Source: an uncultured beta proteobacterium
Lineage (GTDB): Bacteria > Pseudomonadota > Gammaproteobacteria > Burkholderiales > Burkholderiaceae_C
DNA: 60,448 bases
NCBI GenBank assembly: GCA_903951445.1
Contig: CAJBBZ010000010.1
Coordinates: 1 to 60,448, forward strand
Direction: 5' to 3'
The notes below the pieces were generated by a model. The model saw only the letters and a list, made by a program, of their open reading frames with translations. It ran no database searches and was not told the DNA's origin. This document shows, one piece after another, positions 27,199 through 36,406 of this stretch; positions within the stretch are counted from its first letter, which is position 1, and every line of letters starts with the position of its first letter. A program made the position numbers and the translations under genes.

Positions 27199-29769
27199 AT
27201 GGAAGTCACCCGCATTCGCGCCTTGCGCGGCCCCAATCTCTGGAGCCACCACACCGCTATCCAAGCGGTTGTTATCTGCACGCCCAAGGAGTGGGCTATA
27301 GCAGACCTGCATGGCTTTGAAACCCGGCTGCGTGCGCGCTTTCCTGAAATCAGTTCCTTTCAGCCCACCGGCCACGAAGACACCGTGCCGCTGGCGCGCG
27401 TGCTGGAATTGGCCACACTGGGCTTGCAAGCGCAAGCCGGTTGCCCGGTCACGTTTAGCTGCACCAAACCGACCCTGGAGGCCGGTGTGTTTCAGGTGGT
27501 GGTGGAGTACAGCGAAGAAGCCGTAGGGCGTCTGGCGTTGGAGCTGGCACAAAGTCTGTGCCAATCAGCCCTGGACGACACCCTATTTGACCTAGCCAGC
27601 GTGCTGCACCAATTACGCGAACTCGACGAAGACGTGCGCCTGGGGCCCAGCACCGGCTCGGTCGTGAACGCTGCACTGGCGCGCAATATCCCCTACAGCC
27701 GCATGACGGATGGCAGCATGGTGCGCTTTGGCTGGGGCAGCAAGCAAAGACGCATTCAAGCGGCAGAAATCGACGCCACCAGCGCGATTGCCGAAGCCAT
27801 CGCCCAAGACAAAGAACTGAGCAAGCGCTTGCTGCATGCCGCAGGCGTACCAGTGCCGCGCGGCCGCGCGGTGCGCGATGCGGATGACGCCTGGGCAGCG
27901 GCGCAAGACATTGGCCTGCCGGTGGTAGTCAAGCCCCTGGATGGCAACCAGGGCAAGGGCGTGACAGTCAACATCCTGAATGAAGCCCAATTGCGCGCCG
28001 CCTATGCGGTAGCCATCGAATTTCGCGACACGGTGTTGGTGGAACGCTATATGCCGGGCAACGACTTTCGCCTGCTGGTGGTAGGCGACAAACTGGTGGC
28101 CGCTGCGCGGCGCGATCCGCCCAAAGTGGTGGGTGACGGCGTGCATACCGTGGCGCAGTTGGTGGACATGGTCAATGCCGATCCGCGCCGGGGCGATGGA
28201 CATGCCACCTCGCTCACCAAAATCCGCTTTGACGATATTGCCCGCAGTTGCTTGCGCAGCCAGGGTTTTGAGGCAGACTCGATTCCGGACAAAGGCCAAC
28301 GCGTGAATTTGCGTAACAACGCCAATTTGTCCACCGGCGGCTCTGCCACCGACGTGACCGATGACGTACACCCGGACGTGGCAGCAAGGGCGGTTACAGC
28401 GGCGCACATGGTGGGCTTGCATATTTGCGGCGTAGACCTGGTGTGCGACAGCATATTGCGGCCGATTGAAGAACAAGGCGGGGGCGTGGTGGAAGTCAAT
28501 GCCGCGCCGGGCTTGCGCATGCACCTCAGCCCCTCTTTTGGCAAGGGCCGGCCGGTGGGCGAAGCCATCATGTCCAGCCTGTTTAAAAACGGGCAAGATG
28601 GCCGCATCCCCATCGTCGCTGTCACCGGCACCAATGGCAAAACCACGACCGTGCGCCTGATTTCGCACCTGCTGGCCCAGCAAGGCTGGTGCGTGGGCAT
28701 GACCAATACCGATGGTGTGTATGTGGATGGCCACTGCATTGATACCGGCGACTGCAGCGGCCCCAAGAGTGCGAAAAACGTCTTGCACCATCCTGATGTG
28801 GATGCGGCAGTGCTGGAGACAGCGCGCGGCGGTATCTTGCGCGAGGGCCTGGCCTTTGACAAATGCGATGTGGCCGTGGTGACCAATGTGGGCAGCGGCG
28901 ACCATCTGGGCTTGAACTACATCACCACCGTCGATGAACTGGCGGTGCTCAAACGCGTGATTGTGCAAAACGTAGCGCCCAAGGGCACAGCGGTGCTCAA
29001 TGCCGCCGATCCGGTGGTAGCCACTATGGCTGCCAAAACCAAAGGCGCGGTCACCTTTTTTGCACTGGACCAGTTCCACCCGGTGATGGCCACACACCGC
29101 GCGCAAGGCCATGCGGTGGTGTATGTGGACCAAGGCCAAATGGTGGCAGCCAAGGGCGCGGAAAAACATTACCTGAACCTGAGCGACATTCCGGTCACGC
29201 TGGGTGGCGCGATTGGCTTTCAAGTAGAAAACGTCATGGCCAGCGTCGCAGCTGTGTGGGCCTTGGGTCTGGACTGGGACACCCTGCGTGCGGGCCTGGC
29301 CAGTTTTTCCAGCGAAAACGACAATGCGCAGGGCCGCTTCAATGTTTTCAACTACAAGGGCGCCACCGTCATTGCCGACTACGGCCACAACCCGGACGCC
29401 ATGGCCGCACTGGTGCAAGCGGTGCAAGCCATGCCGGCGAGCCGACGCTCGGTGGTGATCAGCGGGCCGGGAGACCGGCGCGACGAGGACATCCGCCAAA
29501 TCACCCAGATTTTGGGCGATGCGTTTGAAGAAGTGGTGATGTACGAAGACCAGTGCCAGCGCGGCCGCTCCGATGGCGAGGTCATGGCTTTGCTGCGCGA
29601 GGGCTTGGTCGGCGCGAAAAAGGCGACGCAACGCAGCGAAATCTATGGCGAATTTTTAGCCATTGACACGGCGCTGTCGCACTTGCAAGCCGGCGAATTG
29701 TGCTTAGTGCTGGTGGACCAGGTGCCCGAGGCCATGGCGCATATAGAAGCGCGCATTAAGACTTTGTAG
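27199..29769 (+). CDS. cphA: Cyanophycin synthetase CphA
   Basis: An 856-residue synthetase that extends the poly-aspartate backbone and attaches arginine side chains, using one ATP per bond. The ATP-grasp part (VVKPLDGNQGKGVTVN, VVEVNAAPGLRMH) and the Mur-ligase part (P-loop GTNGKTTTVRL with Lys481, ETARGGILREGLAFDKCD, NVGSGDHLGL, and the lobe with IADYGHNPDAMAAL and SGPGDRRDEDI) are complete. The N domain lacks the HxxEH motif: the aligned segment reads ARVLEL, with Arg67 and Leu71 in place of the two histidines. It is cotranscribed with the upstream paralogue. No cyanophycinase gene was found in the window. Confidence 0.96.
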   Translation: MEVTRIRALRGPNLWSHHTAIQAVVICTPKEWAIADLHGFETRLRARFPEISSFQPTGHEDTVPLARVLELATLGLQAQAGCPVTFSCTKPTLEAGVFQVVVEYSEEAVGRLALELAQSLCQSALDDTLFDLASVLHQLRELDEDVRLGPSTGSVVNAALARNIPYSRMTDGSMVRFGWGSKQRRIQAAEIDATSAIAEAIAQDKELSKRLLHAAGVPVPRGRAVRDADDAWAAAQDIGLPVVVKPLDGNQGKGVTVNILNEAQLRAAYAVAIEFRDTVLVERYMPGNDFRLLVVGDKLVAAARRDPPKVVGDGVHTVAQLVDMVNADPRRGDGHATSLTKIRFDDIARSCLRSQGFEADSIPDKGQRVNLRNNANLSTGGSATDVTDDVHPDVAARAVTAAHMVGLHICGVDLVCDSILRPIEEQGGGVVEVNAAPGLRMHLSPSFGKGRPVGEAIMSSLFKNGQDGRIPIVAVTGTNGKTTTVRLISHLLAQQGWCVGMTNTDGVYVDGHCIDTGDCSGPKSAKNVLHHPDVDAAVLETARGGILREGLAFDKCDVAVVTNVGSGDHLGLNYITTVDELAVLKRVIVQNVAPKGTAVLNAADPVVATMAAKTKGAVTFFALDQFHPVMATHRAQGHAVVYVDQGQMVAAKGAEKHYLNLSDIPVTLGGAIGFQVENVMASVAAVWALGLDWDTLRAGLASFSSENDNAQGRFNVFNYKGATVIADYGHNPDAMAALVQAVQAMPASRRSVVISGPGDRRDEDIRQITQILGDAFEEVVMYEDQCQRGRSDGEVMALLREGLVGAKKATQRSEIYGEFLAIDTALSHLQAGELCLVLVDQVPEAMAHIEARIKTL

Positions 29770-29802
29770 ACCTGGCTGAATGCCATTGAACCAGCGGCGC
29801 GC

Positions 29803-29922
29803 ATGCTGTCGCTGCGAGGAGCGCAGTGACGTGACAGCCGAGGCGGTCGTTAAGCCACAGATTGCCAAGGCCTGCGACATTGCAATGACGGCCCAATCGC
29901 CTACGGCCTCGCTATCACGCAC
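29803..29922. repeat. Degenerate intergenic repeat (copy C)
   Basis: It holds GCTGCGAGGAGCGCAGTGACG (29811-29831), ATTGCCAAGGCCTGCGACAT with TTGCAATGACGG (29861-29891), and AATCGCCTACGGCCTCGCTA. These match the cores of copies A and B. It lies between cphA and the convergent gpsA, where it could form hairpins at both transcript ends. Confidence 0.65.
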
Positions 29923-29975
29923 TATGGCGGGCCTTGCCATGTGTGATTTACGCTGATCTTGCCGGAGCGTGGGCC

Positions 29976-30986
29976 TCACATTTCAGCGGCAGGCTCACGG
30001 CCCATCAAGGCGGCTACCGCCTCGGTCGCTTGCAACTGACCTTCCAGCAAGGCCACCACGCAGCGGGTGATCGGCATTTGCAGGCCCGCTGCGTCTGCCC
30101 GTTGCAAGACGGTGCGCGCGCTGTACACGCCCTCGGCCACATGACCTAGCGACTGCACGGCTTGTTCCAGCGAATGGCCTTGCGCCAAGGCCAAGCCGAT
30201 CCGCCGGTTGCGCGACAAATCGCCCGTCGCCGTCAAGACCAAGTCGCCCAAGCCACTAAGCCCCATAAAGGTTTCTGCTTTGGCACCCAGCGCCAAGCCC
30301 AGCCGCGTCATTTCGGCCAGCCCGCGAGTAATGAGGGCGGCGCGCGCATTGAGGCCGAGTTGCAAGCCATCGCACAAACCGGTGGCAATGGCCATGACGT
30401 TTTTGACCGCACCGCCGACTTCCACACCGGCCACATCCTCACTCGCATAGACCCGCAAATGCGGGCTATGAAAAGCATCGACCAAGGCCGTGCGCACGCT
30501 GGCATGCGCGCTGGCAGCCACCAGCGCAGTGGGCTGGCCCAAGGCCACTTCCATGGCAAAACTGGGGCCGCTGAGCACACCGGCTGCAATACCTGGCGCG
30601 CATTGGGCCTGTATTTCATGGCCTAGCAAGCCTTGGCCGCCCTGGGCATTGCTGGCTTCAAAGCCTTTGCACAACCAGGCCACCGGCACGCTTGACTCAG
30701 CAAGCAGGACCAACATATCGCGCAAGCCGGCCATGGGCGTGGCGATCACCACCAAGTCCTGGCTGGCCAGGTGGGCACGCAGGTAATTGCCTTGAAGTTG
30801 GCTAATGCGCAAGCCTTCGGGGAAGGCCAGACCGGGCAGGTAGCGCGGATTGTTCCGTTCGCCTTGCATGGCGCGCTGCTGGCGCGCATCACGCGCCCAC
30901 AAAGTGAGGGTGTGCTGCGGCATGCGCGCCGCCGCGACGGCCAGCGCCGTGCCCCAAGCGCCCGCACCCAATACGCTGATTTTCAT
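29976..30986 (-). CDS. gpsA: Glycerol-3-phosphate dehydrogenase [NAD(P)+] GpsA
   Basis: A 336-residue enzyme reducing dihydroxyacetone phosphate to sn-glycerol-3-phosphate for phospholipid synthesis. It has the N-terminal nucleotide loop [28 protein letters not shown], and the catalytic lysine region [18 protein letters not shown], with [20 protein letters not shown] in the C-terminal domain. It is the last gene of the rhodanese-grxC-secB-gpsA series, the same order as in E. coli. Confidence 0.97.
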   Translation of the reverse strand: MKISVLGAGAWGTALAVAAARMPQHTLTLWARDARQQRAMQGERNNPRYLPGLAFPEGLRISQLQGNYLRAHLASQDLVVIATPMAGLRDMLVLLAESSVPVAWLCKGFEASNAQGGQGLLGHEIQAQCAPGIAAGVLSGPSFAMEVALGQPTALVAASAHASVRTALVDAFHSPHLRVYASEDVAGVEVGGAVKNVMAIATGLCDGLQLGLNARAALITRGLAEMTRLGLALGAKAETFMGLSGLGDLVLTATGDLSRNRRIGLALAQGHSLEQAVQSLGHVAEGVYSARTVLQRADAAGLQMPITRCVVALLEGQLQATEAVAALMGREPAAEM

Positions 30987-31043
30987 GCGATCGACGTCAT
31001 GCGCGATGCGCTGCTTGCGTTCACCGGCAAGCGGACCACAAGA

Positions 31044-31502
31044 TTATTGGGGCAAAGTGCCCGCTGCGCTGGTTTGCGCCGCCTGGCTTTGCTGTTGCTC
31101 GTACATGGCCTGGAAGTTGATTTCCGACAAATGCACGGGCGGAAAGCCACCGCGCTGAATCATGTCGGCCACATTGCCACGCAGATAAGGATAGACGATT
31201 TGCGGGCAGGCAATACCCATAATCGGCCCCATTTGATCTTCGGGCAGGTTACGTACTTCAAAAATGCCAGCTTGTTTGACTTCCACCAGAAACACGGTTT
31301 TGTCTTTGATTTTGGTATGCACGGTGGCCGTGACACTGACTTCAAACACACCTTCTGCCACCGGGTTGGCTTCGATACCCAATTGGATATCCACCGAGGG
31401 TTGCTCTTGCTCGAGCAGGATCGCCGGTGAATTGGGCTGCTCCATCGACGCCTCTTTCAGGTAAACGCGTTGGATTTGGAAAACCGGGGCTTGTTCTGAC
31501 AT
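31044..31502 (-). CDS. secB: Protein-export chaperone SecB
   Basis: A 152-residue cytosolic chaperone that binds unfolded preproteins and hands them to Sec[17 protein letters not shown] is the diagnostic N-terminal strand. [20 protein letters not shown] and [20 protein letters not shown] are conserved, including the SecA-contacting acidic/aromatic region. It is 57 bases upstream of gpsA in the same direction. A strong hairpin separates it from grxC. Confidence 0.97.
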   Translation of the reverse strand: MSEQAPVFQIQRVYLKEASMEQPNSPAILLEQEQPSVDIQLGIEANPVAEGVFEVSVTATVHTKIKDKTVFLVEVKQAGIFEVRNLPEDQMGPIMGIACPQIVYPYLRGNVADMIQRGGFPPVHLSEINFQAMYEQQQSQAAQTSAAGTLPQ

Positions 31503-31520
31503 AGCGTGTATCTTTCAAAT

Positions 31521-31601
31521 GAAAACAAAGCCCACCTTGTACATAGGTGGGCTTGTGGGATAAGGCGCTAAGGCTTTAAAGCCTCTGGCGCCCTGAATTA
31601 T
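31521..31601 (-). terminator. Double hairpin between grxC and secB
   Basis: AAGCCCACCT (31528-31537) pairs perfectly with AGGTGGGCTT (31545-31554) across a 7-base loop; read on the minus strand it is followed by TTTGTTTTC, a standard rho-independent shape. A second hairpin lies just upstream in the transcript: GGCGC and AGGCTTT pair with AAAGCCT and GCGCC (about 31564-31592). It probably attenuates rhodanese-grxC transcription into secB-gpsA. Confidence 0.7.
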
Positions 31602-31628
31602 CGCAGCAGGCCTGGGCTGGCTGCAAGC

Positions 31629-31889
31629 TCAGGACCCTAGTAACAAGGGCATGAGTCCGCCCCGGCTGTCTAAGTCCATCAAGTCATCGCAACCGCCCAC
31701 ATGGGTATCGCCGATAAAAATTTGCGGCACGGTGCGCCGTCCCGTGCGTTCCATCATGGAACTGCGCTCCGCCGGGTTGGTATCGATACGGATTTCTTCG
31801 ATCGCCTCCACCCCTTTAGATTTGAGAATACGCTTGGCCTGCACGCAATAAGGGCAGACAGCGGTGGTGTACATCTTGACGTTTTGCAT
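31629..31889 (-). CDS. grxC: Glutaredoxin 3 GrxC
   Basis: An 86-residue dithiol glutaredoxin. The redox motif CPYC is at residues 13-16 in VCPYCVQAKRIL, with TVPQIF (cis-proline) and GGCDDLMDL for glutathione binding. It reduces disulfides and glutathione mixed disulfides. Two consecutive ATG codons (31892 and 31889) make the start uncertain by one residue. It lies between a rhodanese and secB, the standard order. Confidence 0.95.
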   Translation of the reverse strand: MQNVKMYTTAVCPYCVQAKRILKSKGVEAIEEIRIDTNPAERSSMMERTGRRTVPQIFIGDTHVGGCDDLMDLDSRGGLMPLLLGS

Positions 31890-31928
31890 CATTCACTCAA
31901 TGGGACAACTAGATTTTTGGAAAGCGGT

Positions 31929-32336
31929 TCAGACTTTTTCCAGCGGAAGCCCGGCGCTTTTCCAAGCTGCCAGGCCGCCACCGAGCGAATGGACTTGGTC
32001 ATAGCCCAGGGTTTTGGCCGCAGCCACCGCACGGCCGGAGCGCACGCCGGACTGGCACACCAAAATCAAAGGCAAGCCTTTGTTTTTTACCGCTGCGGCC
32101 AACTTAGAAGGCAAGTCTGCCAGCGGAATGTTTTTAGAGCCCACGATGTGCCCGGCGGCAAACTCTGTGGGTTCACACACATCCACCACCACCGCTTTTT
32201 CCCGGTTGATCAACAACACCGCGTCGTTGGCGCTGAGGCCTGCGCTGACTGCGCCTTGCATCACCGGTGCCAGCAAAAGGGCACCAGAAATCAGGGCCAG
32301 GGTGATCAACATCCAGTTATCGAGAAGAAATTTCAC
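31929..32336 (-). CDS. Membrane-anchored rhodanese-like protein (YibN-type)
   Basis: A 135-residue protein with an N-terminal membrane helix ([19 protein letters not shown]) and one rhodanese domain. The active-site loop is [12 protein letters not shown], so the catalytic cysteine is present. Preceding motifs are [23 protein letters not shown] at 32336 is preferred because AAGGAA lies five to ten bases upstream. A longer ATG start at 32369 would add an unlikely 11-residue prefix. This corresponds to yibN upstream of grxC-secB in E. coli. Its role in sulfur transfer or membrane biology is not established. Confidence 0.88.
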   Translation of the reverse strand: MKFLLDNWMLITLALISGALLLAPVMQGAVSAGLSANDAVLLINREKAVVVDVCEPTEFAAGHIVGSKNIPLADLPSKLAAAVKNKGLPLILVCQSGVRSGRAVAAAKTLGYDQVHSLGGGLAAWKSAGLPLEKV

Positions 32337-32375
32337 TAGGGTTCCTTGAGGGTGCGAGAGGGAGAACAATCGGGC

Positions 32376-32381
32376 ATTTTA
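32376..32381 (+). promoter_or_regulatory. Candidate -10 box of gpmA
   Basis: The AT-rich run CATTTTAGAATGCC contains the TAGAAT-like hexamer, about 65 bases before the gpmA start in the gap to the divergent rhodanese gene. No -35 element is evident. Coordinates are approximate by a few bases. Confidence 0.3.
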
Positions 32382-32446
32382 GAATGCCCCCTGATCCCGC
32401 ACAGCCCGCGCGGCTGCATTCCCCTTCAATTCCCCCATTTCCTGCC

Positions 32447-33193
32447 ATGCACCGACTTGTATTGATACGCCACGGCGAATCCACCTGGAATCTTGAAAAC
32501 CGCTTTACCGGCTGGACCGATGTGGACCTCACCCCCACCGGTATCGAACAGGCGCAAAACGCCGGACGTCTGCTCAAAGCCGAAGGCTATGCTTTTGATC
32601 TGGCCTACACCAGCATGCTCAAGCGGGCCACGCGCACCCTGTGGCATTGCCTGGACCACATGGACTGCACCTGGCTGCCAGTGGTGCACAGCTGGCGGCT
32701 CAATGAGCGCCATTACGGCGCATTGCAAGGCCTGAACAAAGCCGATACGGCGCGCCAGTACGGCGAGCAGCAGGTGCTGCTGTGGCGCCGTAGCTTTGAC
32801 GTGCCGCCGCCAGCGCTGGAGCCCACCGACCCGCGCTGGGAAGGCACCGACCCGCGCTACGCCAAGCTGGCGCCTGGCCAGGTGCCGCTGACCGAATGCC
32901 TGAAAGACACAGTGGCGCGCGTCATGCCCTTTTGGCAGGAATCCATCGCCCCGGCTTTGCGCGCTGGCAAGCGCCCGGTCATCGCGGCGCATGGCAACTC
33001 GATACGCGCGCTGATGAAATACCTGGACCACATCGGGGACGATGACATCGTAGGCGTCAATATCCCTAATGGGATACCGCTGGTTTACGAACTGGACGCA
33101 AACCTGAAACCGATCCGCCATTACTATTTGGGCGACGCCCAAGCCTTCGCGCAAGCGGCACAGGCGGTCGCAAAGCAGGGCAAAGCGTCTTGA
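32447..33193 (+). CDS. gpmA: 2,3-bisphosphoglycerate-dependent phosphoglycerate mutase GpmA
   Basis: A 248-residue glycolytic mutase interconverting 3- and 2-phosphoglycerate. [20 protein letters not shown] contains the phosphorylated histidine of the RHGE motif. [16 protein letters not shown] and the second histidine in [14 protein letters not shown] complete the site. ATG at 32447 ([10 protein letters not shown]) is the family start. Confidence 0.97.
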   Translation: MHRLVLIRHGESTWNLENRFTGWTDVDLTPTGIEQAQNAGRLLKAEGYAFDLAYTSMLKRATRTLWHCLDHMDCTWLPVVHSWRLNERHYGALQGLNKADTARQYGEQQVLLWRRSFDVPPPALEPTDPRWEGTDPRYAKLAPGQVPLTECLKDTVARVMPFWQESIAPALRAGKRPVIAAHGNSIRALMKYLDHIGDDDIVGVNIPNGIPLVYELDANLKPIRHYYLGDAQAFAQAAQAVAKQGKAS

Positions 33194-33312
33194 CGGTGCT
33201 TCGGAGGATGCCCCTGCCCCAGCGCAAGGTGCTGCTTTCAGAGGCACAATAGCCGCCTACCGCTGGCATTGTGGCCATCAGGTACACAGGGATTTAGGAA
33301 ACGGGAACGACT

Positions 33313-34749
33313 ATGGGTCAAAAATTAAAGATTGCAGGTTGGGTCATGCTAGGCGCATTGGCCGGCTCGCTGACGACGGTTTCTGTGCAAACCGTGGCCC
33401 GCAATACCCTGGCGCCCATGCCTTTGGAAGAGTTGCAGCAGCTCTCCACCGTCTTTGGCCTGATCAAAAGCGATTACGTGGAACCGGTGGACGAGAAAAA
33501 GCTGATCACCGACGCGATTACGGGCATGGTGTCCAGCCTGGATCCGCATTCCACTTATTTCGATAAGAAATCCTTCAAAGAGTTTCGTGAAGGTACGAGC
33601 GGCAAATTTGTCGGCGTGGGTATTGAAATCACGCAAGAAGATGGCTTCGTCAAAGTCGTCTCCCCGATCGAAGGCTCCCCGGCGGACCGCGCCGGCCTCA
33701 AGCCCAATGACCTGATTACCAAAGTAGATGACACCGCTGTCAAAGGCCTGAGCCTCAACGAAGCAGTCAAGCGCATGCGCGGCGAACCGGCCACCAAAGT
33801 GATATTGACCGTTTTTCGTAAAGACGAGAACCGCACTTTCCCCGTCACCATCATCCGTGAAGAGATCAAACAACAGTCAGTGCGCGGCAAGCTGATTGAG
33901 CCTGGCTACGCCTGGATTCGCGTGAGCCAGTTCCAAGAACGCACCGTCGATGACTTTGTGAAAAAGGTCAACGACTTGTACGAGCAAGACCCCAAGATCA
34001 AAGGCATGATTCTGGATTTGCGCAATGACCCAGGCGGCCTGCTCAACGCGGCCGTGGCCATTTCAGCCGCCTTCCTGCCAGATAACGTGACCGTGGTCAG
34101 CACCAACGGGCAAACCGAAGAAAGTAAGCAAACCCTGCGCGCCAATGCGCGCGATTACATGGGCCGCATGGGCGCGGACCCGATCAAAAAACTACCGGCG
34201 CAGCTGAAGAATATTCCGCTGATTGTGCTGGTCAATGAAGGCTCGGCCTCGGCCAGCGAGATTGTGGCCGGTGCCCTGCAAGACCATAAACGCGCCACCA
34301 TCATGGGTGGACAAACCTTTGGCAAAGGTTCGGTGCAAACCTTCCGTCCTTTGAGCGGTGATACTGGCCTGAAAATCACCACCTCGCGCTACTACACGCC
34401 CAGTGGCCGCTCCATCCAAGCCAAAGGCATCGTGCCGGACTTGATGGTCGATGACACCGAAGAAGGCAGCCCGTTTGCAGCGCTGCGCACGCGGGAAGCC
34501 GATTTGGAAAAACACCTGGCCAGTGGCCAGGGCGAAGAAGTAAAAGACCCGGCCCGCGAAAAAGCACGTGAAGAGGCCATGAAGCGCCTGGAAGAGGAAT
34601 CGCGCAAGCCGGTGGCCGAACGCCGCGCTCCAGAGTTTGGCTCAGACAAAGACTTCCAACTTGGCCAGGCGCTTAAAAAGCTCAAAGGCCAGCCGGTGCT
34701 GGTCAGCAAAACGCAAGTCGAGCGCAGCACCGAGAAAAAAGAGGAATGA
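33313..34749 (+). CDS. ctpA: C-terminal processing peptidase CtpA/Prc (S41)
   Basis: A 478-residue periplasmic serine protease. A signal-type N terminus (IAGWVMLGALAGSLTTVSV) precedes a cap region, a PDZ domain (VVSPIEGSPADRAGLKPNDL) and the S41 core. The Ser-Lys dyad is Ser313 in GSASASEIV and Lys338 in GGQTFGKGSVQ. A charged C-terminal tail rich in Glu, Lys and Arg follows. It trims proteins at their C termini in the periplasm, often cell-wall hydrolases. It sits between gpmA and moeB, a common Burkholderiales order. Confidence 0.95.
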   Translation: MGQKLKIAGWVMLGALAGSLTTVSVQTVARNTLAPMPLEELQQLSTVFGLIKSDYVEPVDEKKLITDAITGMVSSLDPHSTYFDKKSFKEFREGTSGKFVGVGIEITQEDGFVKVVSPIEGSPADRAGLKPNDLITKVDDTAVKGLSLNEAVKRMRGEPATKVILTVFRKDENRTFPVTIIREEIKQQSVRGKLIEPGYAWIRVSQFQERTVDDFVKKVNDLYEQDPKIKGMILDLRNDPGGLLNAAVAISAAFLPDNVTVVSTNGQTEESKQTLRANARDYMGRMGADPIKKLPAQLKNIPLIVLVNEGSASASEIVAGALQDHKRATIMGGQTFGKGSVQTFRPLSGDTGLKITTSRYYTPSGRSIQAKGIVPDLMVDDTEEGSPFAALRTREADLEKHLASGQGEEVKDPAREKAREEAMKRLEEESRKPVAERRAPEFGSDKDFQLGQALKKLKGQPVLVSKTQVERSTEKKEE

Positions 34750-34758
34750 GGCAGCCCG

Positions 34759-35529
34759 GTGTCTGAACCGGAAGAACTGCCCGACGCAGATTTGCTGCGC
34801 TATTCGCGGCACCTGCTGCTCGATGACATTGGGATAGAGGGCCAGCGCCGCATCCTGCAATCGCGCGTACTCATTATTGGAGCCGGAGGCCTGGGCTCTC
34901 CGGCGGCCATGTACCTGGCCTGCTCTGGGGTAGGCAGCATCACCCTAGTCGATGACGACTCCGTCGATCTGACCAATATGCAGCGCCAAATCATGCACAG
35001 CACTAAAAGCATTGGCCAAGCCAAAGTGCTATCGGCCCAAAACACACTAGCCCAGCTCAACCCGGCGGTGCAGGTCCAGTCTTTGCAAACACGCGCTGAT
35101 GCGCAACTGCTGCGGACTTTGGTGGCAGAGGCCGATGTGGTGCTCGATTGCTGCGATAACTTTCAGACTCGCCAGGCCATCAACGCCGCGTGTGTGCAGC
35201 AGCTGGTACCGCTGGTCAGCGGCGCGGCTATCGGCATGGATGGGCAAATTGCGGTGTATGACCCGCGCGATGCCAACGCACCCTGCTACGCCTGCGTGTT
35301 TGCGCCCGATTCCCCGCCCGAAGAAGCGCGCTGTGCCACCATGGGCGTGTTAGCACCTTTGGTCGGCGTGATTGGCGCAATGCAAGCGCTGGAGGCGCTC
35401 AAACTGCTGGCGCGCACTGGCACTTCACTAAGTGGCTATTTGCTGATGCTCGATGCGCGCAGCATGGAGTGGACGCGGCTGCGGGTGCAAAAAAACTCGG
35501 CTTGTTCGGTCTGCGGCACAAAGCACTAA
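34759..35529 (+). CDS. moeB: Adenylyltransferase of the MoeB/ThiF/HesA family
   Basis: A 256-residue E1-like enzyme. It adenylates the C-terminal glycine of a ubiquitin-fold sulfur carrier (MoaD or ThiS). LLRYSRHLLLDDIGIEGQ is the family opening, IIGAGGLGSPAAMYLACSG the nucleotide loop, and DDDSVDLTNMQRQ the Arg-finger region. Zinc ligands are CYAC and CSVCG. A catalytic cysteine lies in RCATMGVLAP. No rhodanese domain is fused. The start is GTG at 34759, nine bases after ctpA. MoeB and ThiF roles cannot be separated by sequence alone here. Confidence 0.88.
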   Translation: MSEPEELPDADLLRYSRHLLLDDIGIEGQRRILQSRVLIIGAGGLGSPAAMYLACSGVGSITLVDDDSVDLTNMQRQIMHSTKSIGQAKVLSAQNTLAQLNPAVQVQSLQTRADAQLLRTLVAEADVVLDCCDNFQTRQAINAACVQQLVPLVSGAAIGMDGQIAVYDPRDANAPCYACVFAPDSPPEEARCATMGVLAPLVGVIGAMQALEALKLLARTGTSLSGYLLMLDARSMEWTRLRVQKNSACSVCGTKH

Positions 35530-35560
35530 AGCTTGCGCCCAAGCTGGGCGGCGCACCCGC

Positions 35561-36388
35561 CTAAGCGCCCAGTATCCAGCCTTCCAGCGCATCCATCTCT
35601 GCGGGCAAGCCGTAAAGTGAATCTCCTTGCGCATGGGCCGCTTGCGCCCAGGCCGCTTGCACCAGGCACAGCACTGCGTCCAGGGCATCGCCGCTGGCGT
35701 CCTGGGCCAGTGCATCGCGCTGCGCGTGGCTGAGCTTGAGGCGCACCCCCCAGCGCGTCTGCCCCAATTCCAGGGCGTTGATCAGGTCTTTGCGGGCAAT
35801 CAAACGCTCTGGCGTCTGCTTGGCCTTGTCGTCACTTTTATAGCTTTGCGCACCCAACACTTCGCGCGCCAACATGCCTGGATAAGCCTCCAGGGCAATG
35901 CGTGCGGCCTGCTTATCTGGCGTTTGCAGACCGGGGAAATACGCGCCCGCTGCCAAGATGGCGGGCACGCCCGCGTGCAACATATAGGCCACTGGTGGAT
36001 TCACCCATTTCATGGAAGGGCTGGAGCCTGCGGGGCCATCGGTGGCCCGATGTGCAAACTTGCCGCCTACAGGGCGGCTGTCGCAAAAGGCCGCGAACAG
36101 ATCGCGAATCTGGGGTCGGGGCAAAGCCGCGTAATGCGTAATGCAATCTTCCCAGCGCGTGGGCCAGCCCAAGTGCACAATGAGTTCACGCGGCAGGCCA
36201 AAGGGCAAATCAAAGCCGCCCACCCAGGCAGGGTGCGCCCACAAAGCCGCAGTAAATGCGTCCAGACTTTGCAAGCGCTCCAGATTGTCTAGAACCAACC
36301 GTGCGCCGTCGCTATGCCCCCAGGCCAGGACGATGTGCTTGCGCGGCCCGGGGCTGCTAGAAAAATCGCAACCCAGCAACAAGGCCAT
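35561..36388 (-). CDS. DUF429 domain protein
   Basis: A 275-residue protein. The opening LLLGCDFSSSPGPRKHIVLA is typical of DUF429, thought to have an RNase H-like (nuclease-type) fold with an early Asp (CDFSSSP). DLPFGLPRELI contributes a second Asp, and FRRCGD-type motifs are replaced by DSRPVGGKFAHRATD. The closing ASGDALDAVLCLVQAAWA supplies another conserved acidic pair (DALDA). No experimentally defined function is known to me. ATG at 36388 is preferred over TTG at 36394. It is convergent with moeB, 31 bases apart. Confidence 0.75.
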   Translation of the reverse strand: MALLLGCDFSSSPGPRKHIVLAWGHSDGARLVLDNLERLQSLDAFTAALWAHPAWVGGFDLPFGLPRELIVHLGWPTRWEDCITHYAALPRPQIRDLFAAFCDSRPVGGKFAHRATDGPAGSSPSMKWVNPPVAYMLHAGVPAILAAGAYFPGLQTPDKQAARIALEAYPGMLAREVLGAQSYKSDDKAKQTPERLIARKDLINALELGQTRWGVRLKLSHAQRDALAQDASGDALDAVLCLVQAAWAQAAHAQGDSLYGLPAEMDALEGWILGA

Positions 36389-36406
36389 GGGCAAACGCTA
36401 TGCCGC

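Noticed and set aside
27613-29631. A 672-codon minus-strand reading frame opposite cphA
   Set aside because: It is His/Arg/Gln/Ala-rich with no domain, and mirrors a convincing cphA in the other strand; a normal by-product of high GC at third codon positions.
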